A stretch of 57,802 nucleotides of DNA from Campylobacterales bacterium (lineage in GTDB: Bacteria > Campylobacterota > Campylobacteria > Campylobacterales > QNZT01), in the NCBI GenBank assembly GCA_027066435.1, contig JAMONX010000003.1:1-57802 (forward strand), given 5' to 3'. The notes under the pieces were generated by a model that made no database searches, was not told the origin of the DNA, and was given only the letters and a program-made list of their open reading frames with translations. Below, one piece after another: positions 37,153 through 47,126 of the stretch; within the stretch, counting starts at the first letter, position 1, and the number at the start of each line of letters is the position of its first letter. Position numbers and translations under genes: made by a program.

Positions 37153-37972
37153 ACGAGATTCCTTCATTTAAATAATCAGCAGGTTTTTGCTTGCTTCTTT
37201 CTGTCCTAGTTCTTGTATCGGTTGAAACTCCTTCTAATCTACTCTCATCTTTTTCATCCCAGCCTCTAATATAGTGGCTACCAACATCACCTTGTGCTAC
37301 CTCATTTGGCAATACATAGATTGCTGGTTTTTTTGTAATGCAAGCAAGTTCGCACAAGCCACAACCTGTACAAAAATCACTATGTACCACTGGTATCAAA
37401 AAGGCATGTTTACCAGTCCTTTGATTCCTTCGATACTCTAAAGTAATTGCTTCATCCAAAAGTGGACAAGCTCTATGACAAGCATCGCATTGGATACCCC
37501 AAAACGCAACACAAGACTCTTCATCAACGACGGCAAGTCCCATCTTTGCTCTGTTTATATCTAGCTCTTCTTTCTCATTTTGTACCAGTTTTTTATCCAA
37601 AGCACCAGTAGGGCAAACAGGTACACAAGGTATATCTTCACACATATAGCAAGGTACATCCCGTGGTATAAAATAGGGTGTACCAATAGGCATATTATCT
37701 CCAGCTTTTGCCATAAGTAGTGTAGATTTGCTAGGATTAGGATTTATATCCCTATTCTTGCAAGCCTCTGCACACTGTCCACACTTAATGCACATCTTTA
37801 AAAAGTCATCTTCATTTACAGCACCTGGAGGACGAAGGATAAGAGGAGCTGCTTTTGCTTCTTGTACATATCCTGTCCACACAAGTCCGCCTAGTGCAGT
37901 TATACCTACACTTTGTGCCATCAGAGAAATAAACTTCCTTCTCTCACTGATGACTACTTTTGACTTTTTCAT
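37145..37972 (-). CDS. napG: NapG, periplasmic ferredoxin of the quinol dehydrogenase
   Basis: The 275-aa protein has a twin-arginine signal (SERRKFISLMAQSVGITALGG) and four 4Fe-4S clusters: CIKCGQCAEACKN, CYMCEDIPCVPVCPTG, CVAFWGIQCDACHRACP and CTGCGLCELACITKKP. It passes electrons from NapH to NapB. It follows napA by 12 nt. Tat export ties it to the tatBC genes at 14.8-15.9 kb. Confidence 0.95.
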   Translation of the reverse strand: MKKSKVVISERRKFISLMAQSVGITALGGLVWTGYVQEAKAAPLILRPPGAVNEDDFLKMCIKCGQCAEACKNRDINPNPSKSTLLMAKAGDNMPIGTPYFIPRDVPCYMCEDIPCVPVCPTGALDKKLVQNEKEELDINRAKMGLAVVDEESCVAFWGIQCDACHRACPLLDEAITLEYRRNQRTGKHAFLIPVVHSDFCTGCGLCELACITKKPAIYVLPNEVAQGDVGSHYIRGWDEKDESRLEGVSTDTRTRTERSKQKPADYLNEGISYE

Positions 37973-37984
37973 CTATATCTCTAT

Positions 37985-40798
37985 CTATGCTTTATAAATT
38001 TTTACAGCACATTTTTTAAAGTCTGTTTGTTTTGACATAGGACATGTCGCATCTAAACATACTTTATTGATAAATACTTTTTCATCAAACCATGGTACAA
38101 AAACAAGACCTTCTGGAGTTCTATTTCTTCCTCTAGTTTCAACTCTAGCTTTTACTTTACCACGACGACTCTCAACCCAAGCCAATTGTCCCTGTTTTAG
38201 TCCTAGTTTTTTAGCATTGTTTGGATGCATATAACATAGAGCTTCAGGAACCGCACGATAGAGTTCTGGAACTCTCATAGTCATTGTACCACTATGCCAG
38301 TGTTCTAACACACGACCAGTACATAACCATATAGGATATTTGCTATCTGGCATCTCTGGTGGATCCATATATGGTCTAGCAAATATTTTAGCTTTATTTT
38401 TAAGAGCTTTTTTACCAAGAGATTTATCAGGACCACTTAAATCACCTTGAAGAAGATTTTTAGCTAGTTTACCATAAAACGCAAAGTCACCAGTATTTGC
38501 TTTTTTTGCATATGGGTCATATTTAGCGTTGAATCTCCACTGTGTCTCTTTACCATCGACTACAGGCCATTTAAGTCCTCTAACTTTATGATAAACATCA
38601 AACGGTGCCAAATCATGTCCGTGTCCTCTTCCAAAGTCTGCATACTCTTCAAATAGGTATTTATGAATAAAAAAGCCATAACCTTTCCATTCTTTACCAT
38701 CTGAACCGATAACTTTTCTGCTATCTCCATTTGTATCACTATCATCAAAACCTGCACCAATTGGATCATTTGCTTTGTATGATTTTGCTCTATCATTTGC
38801 AAATAGGATGTCATACATAGTTGTGTTTTCAGTATATCCCATCTCTTTTGCTTTTGCTACAACATCAGGAAGTCCTTTAGGAGTACCATCTTTGTTTTTA
38901 CCTCTTAATGGTTGTGCACCCCAGACATCTTTAACTGTAAATCTTTTTGATAGTTCAACCCATTGCCAAGTATCACTCATAGAATCACCTACAGGTAGTA
39001 CTTGTTGTCTCCAGTGTTGAGTTCTTCTTTCAGCATTTCCATATGCTCCCCATTTCTCATAAATCATCGCTGAAGGGAGAATAAGATCAGCAACTTTTGC
39101 TGAAATTCCAGGATATCCATCAGAGCAGACGATGAAGTTATCCATCTCTCTTGCCGCTTTTATCCAGTGATTTGCAGATGCAGAATCTTGATATGGATTA
39201 CATACATTTACCCAAGCAAATTTAACAACACCATCTTCAATATCTCTATGAATTTTCATGATATGTTGATTTCCTACTGGGTTTAGAGTACCACTAGGTA
39301 CTTTCCATACATTTTCAACGATTTTTCTATGTTTTCCACTTTTGACCATCATATCAGCTGGAAGTCTATGACAAAATGTTCCAACTTCTCTTGCAGTTCC
39401 ACAAGCACTTGGTTGTCCAGTTAGTGAAAATGCTCCACTACCAGGTCTTGCTTGTTTATTTAGCATAAAGTGAACATTATATGCAAGTGTATTTACCCAA
39501 GTACCACGAGTATGTTGGTTCATACCCATTGTCCAAAAGCTTACAACTTTTCTATTTTTTTCTATATAGAGATTAGCTAATGCTTGTAGTTTTTTCTTAA
39601 AACTATCAATGCTTTCATTTGGATCACCTTTAGAAATCTTTGCTACATAATCAAGTGTATATGGAGCTAAAGATTTTTTATACTCCTCAAATGATATATG
39701 CCAGTGTTTTAATCCAGCAGGTTTTTGAACCATTTTGTCGCCAGCTTTGTATCCATAAGGAGCAAGTGCTGGACCCTCTTTTTCAGAGACAGTTATCTCC
39801 ATCTCTTTGTTTATAATCTCCATCTCAGCAGCACTATATTTGCCATCTTTGAGTGATTTCTCACCTTTTCTTCTCATACCATAACCCATATTCACAGGAC
39901 TTGCACAAAAAACGATATGTTTTTTTATAAAATCCCAATCAATAGCTTCAGGATGATTATAAACTATCTCTCTAGCGATGTAGTTCCAAAGAGCTAAATC
40001 AGTATTTGGTGAGAATATAATCTCAATATCAGCAATATCAGAAGTCCTATGAGTATAAGTTGAGATATTTACAACTTTAACACGATCTGGGTTTGATAAT
40101 TTTCTATCTGTAACTCTTGACCACAAAATAGGATGCATCTCTGCCATATTTGAACCCCAAGATACAACGGTGTCTGTAAGCTCTATATCATCATAACAAC
40201 CAGATGGTTCATCAATACCAAATGTTTGGTAAAAACCAACAACAGCAGATGCCATACAGTGTCTAGCATTTGGATCAATTGCATTTGATCTAAATCCACC
40301 TTTCATCATCTTTTGTGCAGCATAGCCCTCCATAACAGTATATTGACCAGATGCAAATACAGCTACACCTTCAGGTCCACTAGCTTTTAGTGCTTTTTTG
40401 ATATTGACTTCCATCTCATCAAAAGCTCTCTCCCAGCTAACAGGTGCAAATTTACCTTTTTTATCAAATTTGCCATCAGCACCAACTCTTAAAAGTGGCT
40501 GAGTTAGTCTATCTTCACCGTACATAATCTTGGCATTAAAATAACCTTTAATACAGTTAAGACCTCTATTTACTGGAGCAGCAGGGTCACCTTTAACAGC
40601 AACAATCTTACCACCTTTAGTAGCTAACATGATACCACAGCCAGTACCACAAAATCTACACGCAGCTTTATCCCATCTCCACTCTTTCTGACCAGCAACC
40701 GCTGCTGCTTCAGCCTCTTTAGGAATGGATATACCAACAGCCGCTGCCGCAGTTGCCGCCGCCGTCGTCTTCAAAAAATTTCGTCTTGAAATTGACAT
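37985..40798 (-). CDS. napA: Periplasmic nitrate reductase catalytic subunit
   Basis: NapA reduces nitrate to nitrite in the periplasm with a bis-MGD molybdenum centre. The 937-aa protein has a twin-arginine signal ([19 protein letters not shown]), a 4Fe-4S site ([12 protein letters not shown] through GLNCIKGYF), and the Mo-ligand Cys in [14 protein letters not shown]. Campylobacterota NapA has inserts that make it longer than the E. coli form (828 aa). ATG 40798 has AGGAGG directly upstream; the longer frame to 40834 does not. A CRP/FNR-type box lies about 75 nt upstream (40870-40883). Confidence 0.98.
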   Translation of the reverse strand: MSISRRNFLKTTAAATAAAAVGISIPKEAEAAAVAGQKEWRWDKAACRFCGTGCGIMLATKGGKIVAVKGDPAAPVNRGLNCIKGYFNAKIMYGEDRLTQPLLRVGADGKFDKKGKFAPVSWERAFDEMEVNIKKALKASGPEGVAVFASGQYTVMEGYAAQKMMKGGFRSNAIDPNARHCMASAVVGFYQTFGIDEPSGCYDDIELTDTVVSWGSNMAEMHPILWSRVTDRKLSNPDRVKVVNISTYTHRTSDIADIEIIFSPNTDLALWNYIAREIVYNHPEAIDWDFIKKHIVFCASPVNMGYGMRRKGEKSLKDGKYSAAEMEIINKEMEITVSEKEGPALAPYGYKAGDKMVQKPAGLKHWHISFEEYKKSLAPYTLDYVAKISKGDPNESIDSFKKKLQALANLYIEKNRKVVSFWTMGMNQHTRGTWVNTLAYNVHFMLNKQARPGSGAFSLTGQPSACGTAREVGTFCHRLPADMMVKSGKHRKIVENVWKVPSGTLNPVGNQHIMKIHRDIEDGVVKFAWVNVCNPYQDSASANHWIKAAREMDNFIVCSDGYPGISAKVADLILPSAMIYEKWGAYGNAERRTQHWRQQVLPVGDSMSDTWQWVELSKRFTVKDVWGAQPLRGKNKDGTPKGLPDVVAKAKEMGYTENTTMYDILFANDRAKSYKANDPIGAGFDDSDTNGDSRKVIGSDGKEWKGYGFFIHKYLFEEYADFGRGHGHDLAPFDVYHKVRGLKWPVVDGKETQWRFNAKYDPYAKKANTGDFAFYGKLAKNLLQGDLSGPDKSLGKKALKNKAKIFARPYMDPPEMPDSKYPIWLCTGRVLEHWHSGTMTMRVPELYRAVPEALCYMHPNNAKKLGLKQGQLAWVESRRGKVKARVETRGRNRTPEGLVFVPWFDEKVFINKVCLDATCPMSKQTDFKKCAVKIYKA

Positions 40799-40869
40799 TT
40801 TTCCTCCTTGTCCAATTTTATCGCTATTATGCAATACTAAAATTGTAACATTTTATAAGCAAAAACAAG

Positions 40870-40883
40870 TTGATATAAGTCAA
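40870..40883. promoter_or_regulatory. CRP/FNR-type box upstream of napA
   Basis: TTGATATAAGTCAA is a near-palindrome with 5-nt arms TTGAT and GTCAA about 4 nt. On the minus (nap) strand it reads TTGACTTATATCAA. This fits the general TTGAY-N4-RTCAA form bound by CRP/FNR regulators of nitrate and NO metabolism. The same box occurs at 45027-45040. Confidence 0.6.
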
Positions 40884-40901
40884 TTTAATAAGAAATATTA
40901 G

Positions 40902-41510
40902 TTAAATCACTTCTATTCTTATAAGTTCGGGATAGTTTTGATAGTTAATTAGTATCTCTTCTACTCTTGATTGCCACAAAGTTCCAAAGAGTTTTTTCTC
41001 CTCTTTATCAGCACTATTTTGCATCATCTTTTGCATTAATGGCATCATTGATGGATCCCCAGATACTACGGAAGGGTTATAAAAAACATCTACGCTTTTG
41101 TTTGAATCAGTTCTTGTAAATCTTGCATTTGCTGATATATCAGCTTCAAAATCCATCAAAGAGTGTCTGGCAAATTTACCACCAAGCCCTTTAAAACCAC
41201 TCTTATCAGTTGCTCCAGTAATATTTGATATAACATTTGAAATCACTCCAGCAACTCCATCTTCTAACTGTTCTTTAAACTCTACCTTTATCTCTCCTCG
41301 AACAGGTAATGAGTCTCGATAGAGAGCTTGAAGTGCTTTTAAAGTCATAAGATATGCACCACCTACAGTAGGACAGCTATGTCCAGAAAATTGTACAATT
41401 TGCATATAAGAAAAGGTAATTTCACCATTTTGGAAACTTCCTAAAAACTCAGCTAACGGGTCATAAAGTGTGATATTCTCAACTTTGTCATAAAAAAGTG
41501 GATATTTCAT
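40902..41510 (-). CDS. FmdE-like protein
   Basis: The 202-aa protein has the FmdE-type core: FSYMQIVQFSGHSCPTVGGAYLMTLKAL, in which a His-Ser-Cys stands at the metal-binding place, followed by EVKVEFKEQLEDGVAGVISNVI-like strands. FmdE domains bind zinc or molybdate and are named from formylmethanofuran dehydrogenase operons, but this organism is not a methanogen. The role here is not known. It is last in a run of six minus-strand genes that begins with a cytochrome c554-like gene, and lies just before the napA control region. Confidence 0.7.
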   Translation of the reverse strand: MKYPLFYDKVENITLYDPLAEFLGSFQNGEITFSYMQIVQFSGHSCPTVGGAYLMTLKALQALYRDSLPVRGEIKVEFKEQLEDGVAGVISNVISNITGATDKSGFKGLGGKFARHSLMDFEADISANARFTRTDSNKSVDVFYNPSVVSGDPSMMPLMQKMMQNSADKEEKKLFGTLWQSRVEEILINYQNYPELIRIEVI

Positions 41511-41512
41511 AA

Positions 41513-41818
41513 TTATACTCCTCCTAATTTCTTTTTTACATCATCATTTGCCATATTTGGAGTCCAAGGTGGGTCAAATGTAAGATTAACTTCAACAGTT
41601 TTTACACCATCTACTTTGAGTACTGCTTCTTTCGTCCAATTTAGCATCATCTCATGTAGTGGACATGATGGGGTAGAGAGAGTCATCGTGACTTGAACAT
41701 TATCATCCTCTTTTAGTTCTACTCCATATATGAGTCCCATTTCCACGAGGTTAAATCCAACCTCAGGGTCTATCACTGTGCTAATTGCGTCATAAATATC
41801 TTGCTCGGTATAAGCCAT
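41513..41818 (-). CDS. MIP18/DUF59 family iron-sulfur assembly protein
   Basis: A 101-aa protein of the MIP18 (SufT/PaaD-like) family. It opens YTEQDIYDAISTVIDPEVGFNLVEMGLIYGVEL, the DPEVG..LVEMGLIY block being diagnostic, and has TLSTPSCPLHEMM with the family Cys. Members help mature iron-sulfur proteins. It is between the FmdE-like and the NnrS-like genes, 2-3 nt from each. Confidence 0.88.
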   Translation of the reverse strand: MAYTEQDIYDAISTVIDPEVGFNLVEMGLIYGVELKEDDNVQVTMTLSTPSCPLHEMMLNWTKEAVLKVDGVKTVEVNLTFDPPWTPNMANDDVKKKLGGV

Positions 41819-41820
41819 TT

Positions 41821-43035
41821 TTATCCTTTGTACTTAAATATATATATTACATTTCCTGCTACTAAAAGTGAGTTTATTATAAATAATATTTTTCCTAATA
41901 TAATTAGAATATCACTATGAAAAAGTATACCAATCGTTAAAAAAACAATAGTTGCTAACTTGGTGTAAAACTCTATCAAGCTTCCTTTTTTGTGAACCAT
42001 ATCGGAGAGCATTGGTACTTGTTGCTCTCCTACAAGTGGTGCAAACTTTTTGTTCCAGACTAAGAAGGGGACAATTTTATAGATATGACCTACGATAAAA
42101 GAGCTTATAAATCCTAAAATCAAAAAGACCATAAATAGTTTTAATACTTTTTCATCATGCAAAAAAGGTATCAATAGTGCTAATAGTATTAAAAATATAC
42201 CACTTGTTATCATATCTAGTGCATAAACATCGAGATATTTTCTCATCCGTTTTGTAAAGATGTCATATAGTTGAAAACTAAATGCCAAAATTGTAGCAAT
42301 CATAAGCATCTGTGCTAATGAAAACCATCCAAATACTGTACTTATGGTTGTTGCAATTATGCCAAAAAGTAGATAATTGCTTATTTTTTTATTGAAATTG
42401 TGAGAAAGCATAAACATAGGAAGAAGTACTGTTGCCATAATGGCAATCAAACCTCCTGTAAATCCAAAAAGAACTAAAATAATATGTTTATGAGCTAGAT
42501 TTATGCTATTAAATCCCAAACTATTATGTACTAATCCTAAAGATGTCAGAAGTCCATAAGTGACGCCAATAAATAAAATTATATGAGATGTGATGACAAA
42601 ATATGCTTTTATATCTTTTTTCTCTACTTTTTTAACTGAAAAAAAGATATTTGTTAGGTAGAGCATAAATGATAGATATAGTAAGATTGAGCCATATCCT
42701 AAAAATTCAAAACTATTACCATTTAAAAATGAACCTAAAAATGGTATCAAACTTACAACAAAAAGCCCTAGATGCATATAAGCTATTTGATTTGAGTAGA
42801 GTGGAATTTCTAAAACTACTGAGATGAGTTGATACATTGCACCAAAAATCACACTCATCATAAAACCTAGTAAAAATATATGGATAAATCCTACAATCTT
42901 TGGATCTAAATAGTGCATGTTTAAAAAATCAATATTAAAAAAAGCAATGGATGCGATAAGGTAAAAAAATGCACCTACAATAAAAAAAGATGTTACAAGT
43001 TTTGAAGGAGGTGCAAAAGTAAAGTTTAATGCCAA
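41821..43035 (-). CDS. Polytopic membrane protein, NnrS / haem-copper oxidase subunit I-like
   Basis: The 404-aa protein has about 11-12 membrane segments. Histidines stand in several helices (VGFIHIFLLGFMM, AYMHLGLF, LAHKHIILVLFGFTGG and IVGHIYKIVPFLVW). This resembles the NnrS and oxidase subunit I superfamily, whose members bind haem and/or copper. The full set of oxidase ligands is not evident, so it is unlikely to be a terminal oxidase. A role linked to NO or nitrogen oxide stress is suggested by the context only. Confidence 0.65.
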   Translation of the reverse strand: MALNFTFAPPSKLVTSFFIVGAFFYLIASIAFFNIDFLNMHYLDPKIVGFIHIFLLGFMMSVIFGAMYQLISVVLEIPLYSNQIAYMHLGLFVVSLIPFLGSFLNGNSFEFLGYGSILLYLSFMLYLTNIFFSVKKVEKKDIKAYFVITSHIILFIGVTYGLLTSLGLVHNSLGFNSINLAHKHIILVLFGFTGGLIAIMATVLLPMFMLSHNFNKKISNYLLFGIIATTISTVFGWFSLAQMLMIATILAFSFQLYDIFTKRMRKYLDVYALDMITSGIFLILLALLIPFLHDEKVLKLFMVFLILGFISSFIVGHIYKIVPFLVWNKKFAPLVGEQQVPMLSDMVHKKGSLIEFYTKLATIVFLTIGILFHSDILIILGKILFIINSLLVAGNVIYIFKYKG

Positions 43036-43044
43036 ATTTATACC

Positions 43045-43377
43045 TTATCCGCTACATTTGTTATCGTCAAAGTTTGTTGAAGTTTCACCTTCATCTTTGC
43101 GAGAAAAAATTAGCTTTATTTTTCCATCTTCCATCTGCTCTTCTTCCCATTCAAAGTCATCTCTTATTTTTGGAAAAAGTCCCATAGGCATTTTCATATT
43201 TATCATGACAAGTTTTTTATTTGGTGAGTCAATTAGTTTAAGCCCACACATTGCATTTACCATAGGTCCTGGAGGTGTGCAGAGACTAGAGTCAAATTCA
43301 TAATATGTTATTTCATCTTTTTTATAAGTGAAAAATGGCTCAGTAGCACCCATCACTTCTATTTGTTCTTTATTCAT
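43045..43377 (-). CDS. Small conserved-looking protein of unknown function
   Basis: A 110-aa soluble protein without a signal peptide. It has cysteines in SSLCTPPGPMVNAMCGLKLI and near the C-terminus (DNKCSG), which could bind metal, and a strongly acidic middle. I do not recognise a family. Its place between two membrane-protein genes of the cluster, 9 nt apart, says it belongs to that unit. Confidence 0.6.
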   Translation of the reverse strand: MNKEQIEVMGATEPFFTYKKDEITYYEFDSSLCTPPGPMVNAMCGLKLIDSPNKKLVMINMKMPMGLFPKIRDDFEWEEEQMEDGKIKLIFSRKDEGETSTNFDDNKCSG

Positions 43378-43386
43378 TTTTTATCC

Positions 43387-43761
43387 TTAATTTTGAAAAT
43401 CTACTAAACATCTTGATGTATGAAAACCTCTTTCATAATCATCAGAGACAAAGATGTCATTTTCAATCCGCCAATTTTTACTTTTTTCAATTAAAATGGT
43501 TCGTGACATTTTTCTCATTGCTCTACTTTCACAAATGATAACTTTGTTATTTTCAAAAGCTTCTTGTACAGTTTGCATTCGTTTAGTAGTCACATAATAA
43601 TGCAAGGCAATACCAAGTGCTAAAAATACAAATACTACTGGAAAGATTTTTTTGAAAGTTCCTTTACTCATAAATGATCGAGTTGTCACAAAAGCAGTGA
43701 TAATAAGAAAAAAAGCAGCAATGGCAAGAAAACCGCCTTCTAGTGTTAAAAAATTATCCAT
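43387..43761 (-). CDS. Small membrane protein of unknown function
   Basis: The 124-aa protein has two hydrophobic segments (residues about 8-27 and 40-55) and then a soluble tail, with SRAMRKMSRTILIEKSKNW and two Cys residues. It is not recognised. It is second in the cluster after the c554-like gene; a 69-nt gap (43762-43830) separates the two. Confidence 0.55.
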   Translation of the reverse strand: MDNFLTLEGGFLAIAAFFLIITAFVTTRSFMSKGTFKKIFPVVFVFLALGIALHYYVTTKRMQTVQEAFENNKVIICESRAMRKMSRTILIEKSKNWRIENDIFVSDDYERGFHTSRCLVDFQN

Positions 43762-43830
43762 ATAGTATCCTCTAAACTTTTTGATAACTAAATTATACCA
43801 AATATTACTATTTAATAGTATTGACTCTTA

Positions 43831-44973
43831 TCAATCTTGTATCTTAAATATCTTTCTTGTAAGTGTAATAAATTTTGATAATCTTTTTTCTTTGAGTTGT
43901 AGTTTCTTGGCGATTTGTGGGTTTACGATATGGTATCCAAATCTTACAGTGACTATATCTCCACTTTTAAGCTCCTTATTAAATTTTAACTCTCTTTTTT
44001 CAAAAGCTTTGATAGTTTTGTCTGTGATAATTTCATCAGCTATCCAAGGCATAGTTGGCTTACCATCTTTTCCTATAACTTTTATAAAGATTACATCTTT
44101 TAGTTCTATGATTTTATCTTCTCTTTGTAAAGAGACTTTGAGTTTTGATAATCTTAAAGGGTGAGGTGTTAGAGTATGGTTTGAACCATTTTTTACAGTT
44201 ATTACAAAATTCTTGTTTCCCTTTTCTAAAGAAAGCTTGACATGTTTTGATAGTAAAAATGGTTTATCTATGAGTGCCGTTGCCCCGTGAAATGCATGTG
44301 TTTTAGTATCTTTATGATTTACAAAAGATCCTGAAACTTGAGGCATATGACAGGTGATACAGTTCTCTTTAAAATCACTTTTACCTTTTTTGATTTCAAA
44401 ATCACACACTTTGAAGCCATGATCATTTTGTTTATGAGAATGGCAACCTAGACACATATTGCCGTTGTAGTAGTTTTCATTTGAATAATTTATATCATGA
44501 TAGGGAGAGCCAACCATCTTTGTTAAGCTACTTTGCGGTTTAAACTCTAGCATTTGCCCTTTTTTATCAATATTTCTTGCAAAAATTGTCTTCTTTTGGG
44601 TAATTTGAATATTTGTATTGCTTTTTGCATGTTCTTCTATGCTTTTTATTTGATGGCAGTATTGACAAGAGATAGGTTCGTGTAGTTGGATGCTATTTTT
44701 TGACAATTTTGTTTCACCGCTTATGAGTTTTTTATCTGATGGTGTGTGACACTTTGCACATTTGAAGTTATTGGTTTTAGAGAGTGGGTGTTTTTCCCAA
44801 ACTGCACGAAAGATTTCATTTTTGTAAATAGACGCTTTTGCATGCATCGAACTTTGGTACTCTTTGTAAATTTTGGGATGACAAGCCTGACATATGTGAG
44901 TCTTTAACTCCTTACTTGCATAAGTGTTAAGTGTCGTAAATAATAGTATGCCTAAAGTGATAAATATCTTCAT
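43831..44973 (-). CDS. Pentahaem cytochrome c554-like protein
   Basis: The 380-aa exported protein (signal residues 1-19) has five CxxCH motifs at 28, 72, 103, 174 and 205. The spacing, the opening HICQACHPKIYKEYQSSMHAKAS and the CHMPQVSGSF stretch resemble cytochrome c554/hydroxylamine-oxidoreductase-like families. A haem-free beta-rich C-terminal half of about 160 residues follows. It is first in its cluster and behind a CRP/FNR-type box shared with napA, so it may work in nitrogen oxide metabolism; substrate unknown. Confidence 0.85.
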   Translation of the reverse strand: MKIFITLGILLFTTLNTYASKELKTHICQACHPKIYKEYQSSMHAKASIYKNEIFRAVWEKHPLSKTNNFKCAKCHTPSDKKLISGETKLSKNSIQLHEPISCQYCHQIKSIEEHAKSNTNIQITQKKTIFARNIDKKGQMLEFKPQSSLTKMVGSPYHDINYSNENYYNGNMCLGCHSHKQNDHGFKVCDFEIKKGKSDFKENCITCHMPQVSGSFVNHKDTKTHAFHGATALIDKPFLLSKHVKLSLEKGNKNFVITVKNGSNHTLTPHPLRLSKLKVSLQREDKIIELKDVIFIKVIGKDGKPTMPWIADEIITDKTIKAFEKRELKFNKELKSGDIVTVRFGYHIVNPQIAKKLQLKEKRLSKFITLTRKIFKIQD

Positions 44974-45026
44974 GATGCTTCCTCCTAGCTAGTTTAAAAT
45001 TGTAACTAAATAGGAGTAAAGCTATC

Positions 45027-45040
45027 TTGACTTATGTCAA
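45027..45040. promoter_or_regulatory. Perfect CRP/FNR-type palindrome upstream of the c554-like operon
   Basis: TTGAC-TTAT-GTCAA has exactly complementary arms. It lies 54 nt upstream of the c554-like start and nearly matches the napA box at 40870-40883. The 73-nt gap between this gene and ygiQ has no other clear signals. Confidence 0.65.
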
Positions 45041-45046
45041 TAATCT

Positions 45047-46735
45047 TTAGCTCTTTGTTGTAACAATATCCTTCTGTTTCTGTTTTCTCATCTGATCTTT
45101 TTCTACAAATAGAGGCTTTCTACTCCACGGATCCATCTCTGTATAGTACATAAGTGTTGAGTATGTTGAAGGTGTGGGGATAAAAACTTGAACTTGTTCA
45201 GGGTTTAGTCTTAGCTCTTTATTGGCAAAATCTTTTAAGCTACTCATATCTTCCATCTGGCTTCCTGGGTGTGCTGCTATGAGGTAGTAAGTTAGGAACT
45301 GTTTTTTTCCTGCTTTTTTGTTAAGAGTGTCAAAGTTTGATTTGAAGTTTAGAAGAGTTTGTTTGTCTGGTTTTCCCATCAGTTTTAGTATCTTGTCCTC
45401 GGTATGTTCGGGGGCTATTTTCATCTGCCCTGATATGTGGTGATTTACTAATGTTTTTAGATACTCTTGTCCATGTTTTTTATCTTCGTTTATTAAATCA
45501 TATCGGATGCCACTGTTTACAAAGGCTTTTTTAACATGAGGCATATCTCTTATCTCTTTTAGCATCTCTATTTGAGGTTTGTGGTCGGGTTTCAAAGCTG
45601 GACAGACAGTTGAACTTGTACATACAATGTCTGTGCAAACTCCACTTTTTAGTTTTTTGTTACACTCATATCCGTACATGTTTGCAGTCGCTCCTCCTAC
45701 ATCGTTTATGATTCCTTTGAAGTCTTTATGATTTTTAAACTTATCTATCTCATCAACGATAGACTTTTGACTGCGACTTCTGATAGTTCGTCCTTGGTGT
45801 ACAGATATTGCACAAAAGTTACACTCTCCATAACATCCGTGATGGGTAGTGACTGAAAATTGGATAGTTTGCAGTGCTTTTACTTCTCCTTGTGATTTAT
45901 AGTATGGATGCACATCTCTCTCATATTTGAGATCATAAACTTTGTCTATCTCTTCCTCTTTCATATAATCTTGAGGAGGATTTTGGATAAGCCATCTAGT
46001 ATCGTGAAGTTGGCAAAGCCCCTTTGAAATCATAGGCTCATTGTTGTTATAAAACTGATGAAACATATTGATAAATTGTTTTTTATCATCTTTGCACTCT
46101 TGAAATGTCGGTAGTTGTATAAAACCCTCTTTTGGTTCTTTTGCGATGTAACAGAGTCCTTGTATATCTTCTATAGGTTTTTTATCTCGATATGCATCTG
46201 CTAACTCTATGATAGTAATTTCTGCCATCCCATAAACCAAAACATCAGCTTTTGCATCAAAAAGAAGTGATTTCCTAATCTTATTTGACCAATAATCATA
46301 ATGAACAACTCGCCTCAAACTTGCCTCTATGCCACCAAGCACGATTGGAACAGTGTTTTTAAAGTTTTTTCGTATGATATTTGCATACTTTATACTCGCT
46401 CGGTCTGGTCGGCGATTGTTTATCACTCCTGGTGTAAAATCATCACTTTTTCTAAATTTTTTGGTTGCTGTATAGTTTGCCACCATGCTATCAACTAACC
46501 CAGCACTAACTCCCCAAAAAAGTTTTGGTTCTCCAAGTCTTTTTATGTCATCATCATTGTCCAAATTTGGTTGAGCTATAACTCCAACTTTATAACCTGC
46601 ATCTATGAGTATCTTACCGACAATTGCGATTCCGTTGTAGGGAGTGTCTATGTATGTATCGCCACTTATGAGTATGACATCAAGTTGTTGCCAGCCAAGA
46701 TTTTTTAACTCTTTTTTGGTTGTTGGTATGAACAC
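45047..46735 (-). CDS. ygiQ: YgiQ-family radical SAM protein (UPF0313)
   Basis: The 562-aa protein has an N-terminal B12-binding-like region (DVILISGDTYIDTPYNGIAIVG), the radical SAM motif CYGECNFC after VTTHHG, and the C-terminal MKIAPEHTEDKILKLMGKP and YYLIAAHPGS blocks. YgiQ proteins are widespread and their reaction is not known. It is the last conserved gene before the accessory island. Confidence 0.92.
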   Translation of the reverse strand: MFIPTTKKELKNLGWQQLDVILISGDTYIDTPYNGIAIVGKILIDAGYKVGVIAQPNLDNDDDIKRLGEPKLFWGVSAGLVDSMVANYTATKKFRKSDDFTPGVINNRRPDRASIKYANIIRKNFKNTVPIVLGGIEASLRRVVHYDYWSNKIRKSLLFDAKADVLVYGMAEITIIELADAYRDKKPIEDIQGLCYIAKEPKEGFIQLPTFQECKDDKKQFINMFHQFYNNNEPMISKGLCQLHDTRWLIQNPPQDYMKEEEIDKVYDLKYERDVHPYYKSQGEVKALQTIQFSVTTHHGCYGECNFCAISVHQGRTIRSRSQKSIVDEIDKFKNHKDFKGIINDVGGATANMYGYECNKKLKSGVCTDIVCTSSTVCPALKPDHKPQIEMLKEIRDMPHVKKAFVNSGIRYDLINEDKKHGQEYLKTLVNHHISGQMKIAPEHTEDKILKLMGKPDKQTLLNFKSNFDTLNKKAGKKQFLTYYLIAAHPGSQMEDMSSLKDFANKELRLNPEQVQVFIPTPSTYSTLMYYTEMDPWSRKPLFVEKDQMRKQKQKDIVTTKS

Positions 46736-46883
46736 TAAAATCCTTTGGGTTTAATTTTGTTATAGTATCTAAAAATTATTCAAGGTATAATGCACCCCAA
46801 AATTCAAACCAATAAAACCAGTATTTATATTCCAAAATGTTAAAATAAAAATAGAGAAGAAGGGATAGAAGGGAGAGTACAAC

Positions 46884-47126
46884 ATGTTTACCTACAATTT
46901 CAAAAGATTACTAAACCTTATAGGGATAGTTCTGTTTAAAAAACTAATAATAGCCATAAAAAATAACAATTTAAGCCAAATAAGAGAAGAAATAGAAGCA
47001 TATATCTTGCTATCTAAGCTTTATATGACTTATTTTTTAGAGAGAAAATTGAGTGTGAAATTACCTTATTTGGGATTAAGTTCACAGTCTCCCTGTTTTG
47101 TTATATCTAAGGTTTTTTTCGGTTAA
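46884..47126 (+). pseudogene. Possible C-terminal remnant of a DDE transposase
   Basis: The 80-aa frame opens MFTYNFKRLLNLIGIVLFKKLIIAIK, which looks like the last helix region of IS4/IS1182/IS5-type transposases (AYNFKRxLNILG). No catalytic part is present, so if correct this is a fragment. The final 20 residues overlap the toxin remnant on the other strand and are probably not genuine. The region 46736-46883 upstream holds nothing recognised. Confidence 0.4.
47081..47102. repeat. 22-nt repeat, left copy
   Basis: This 22-nt sequence recurs at 50381-50402 in the same orientation with 20 of 22 bases the same. A shorter related piece (about 49238-49249) lies after the intact toxin. It appears to be the 3' flank of the toxin-antitoxin modules. 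The two full copies frame a 3.3-kb mobile-element-rich segment. Confidence 0.6.

Noticed and set aside
40799-40834. Longer NapA N-terminus of 12 residues
   Set aside because: AGGAGG directly precedes ATG 40798, and the extension would displace the twin-arginine signal from the N-terminus.
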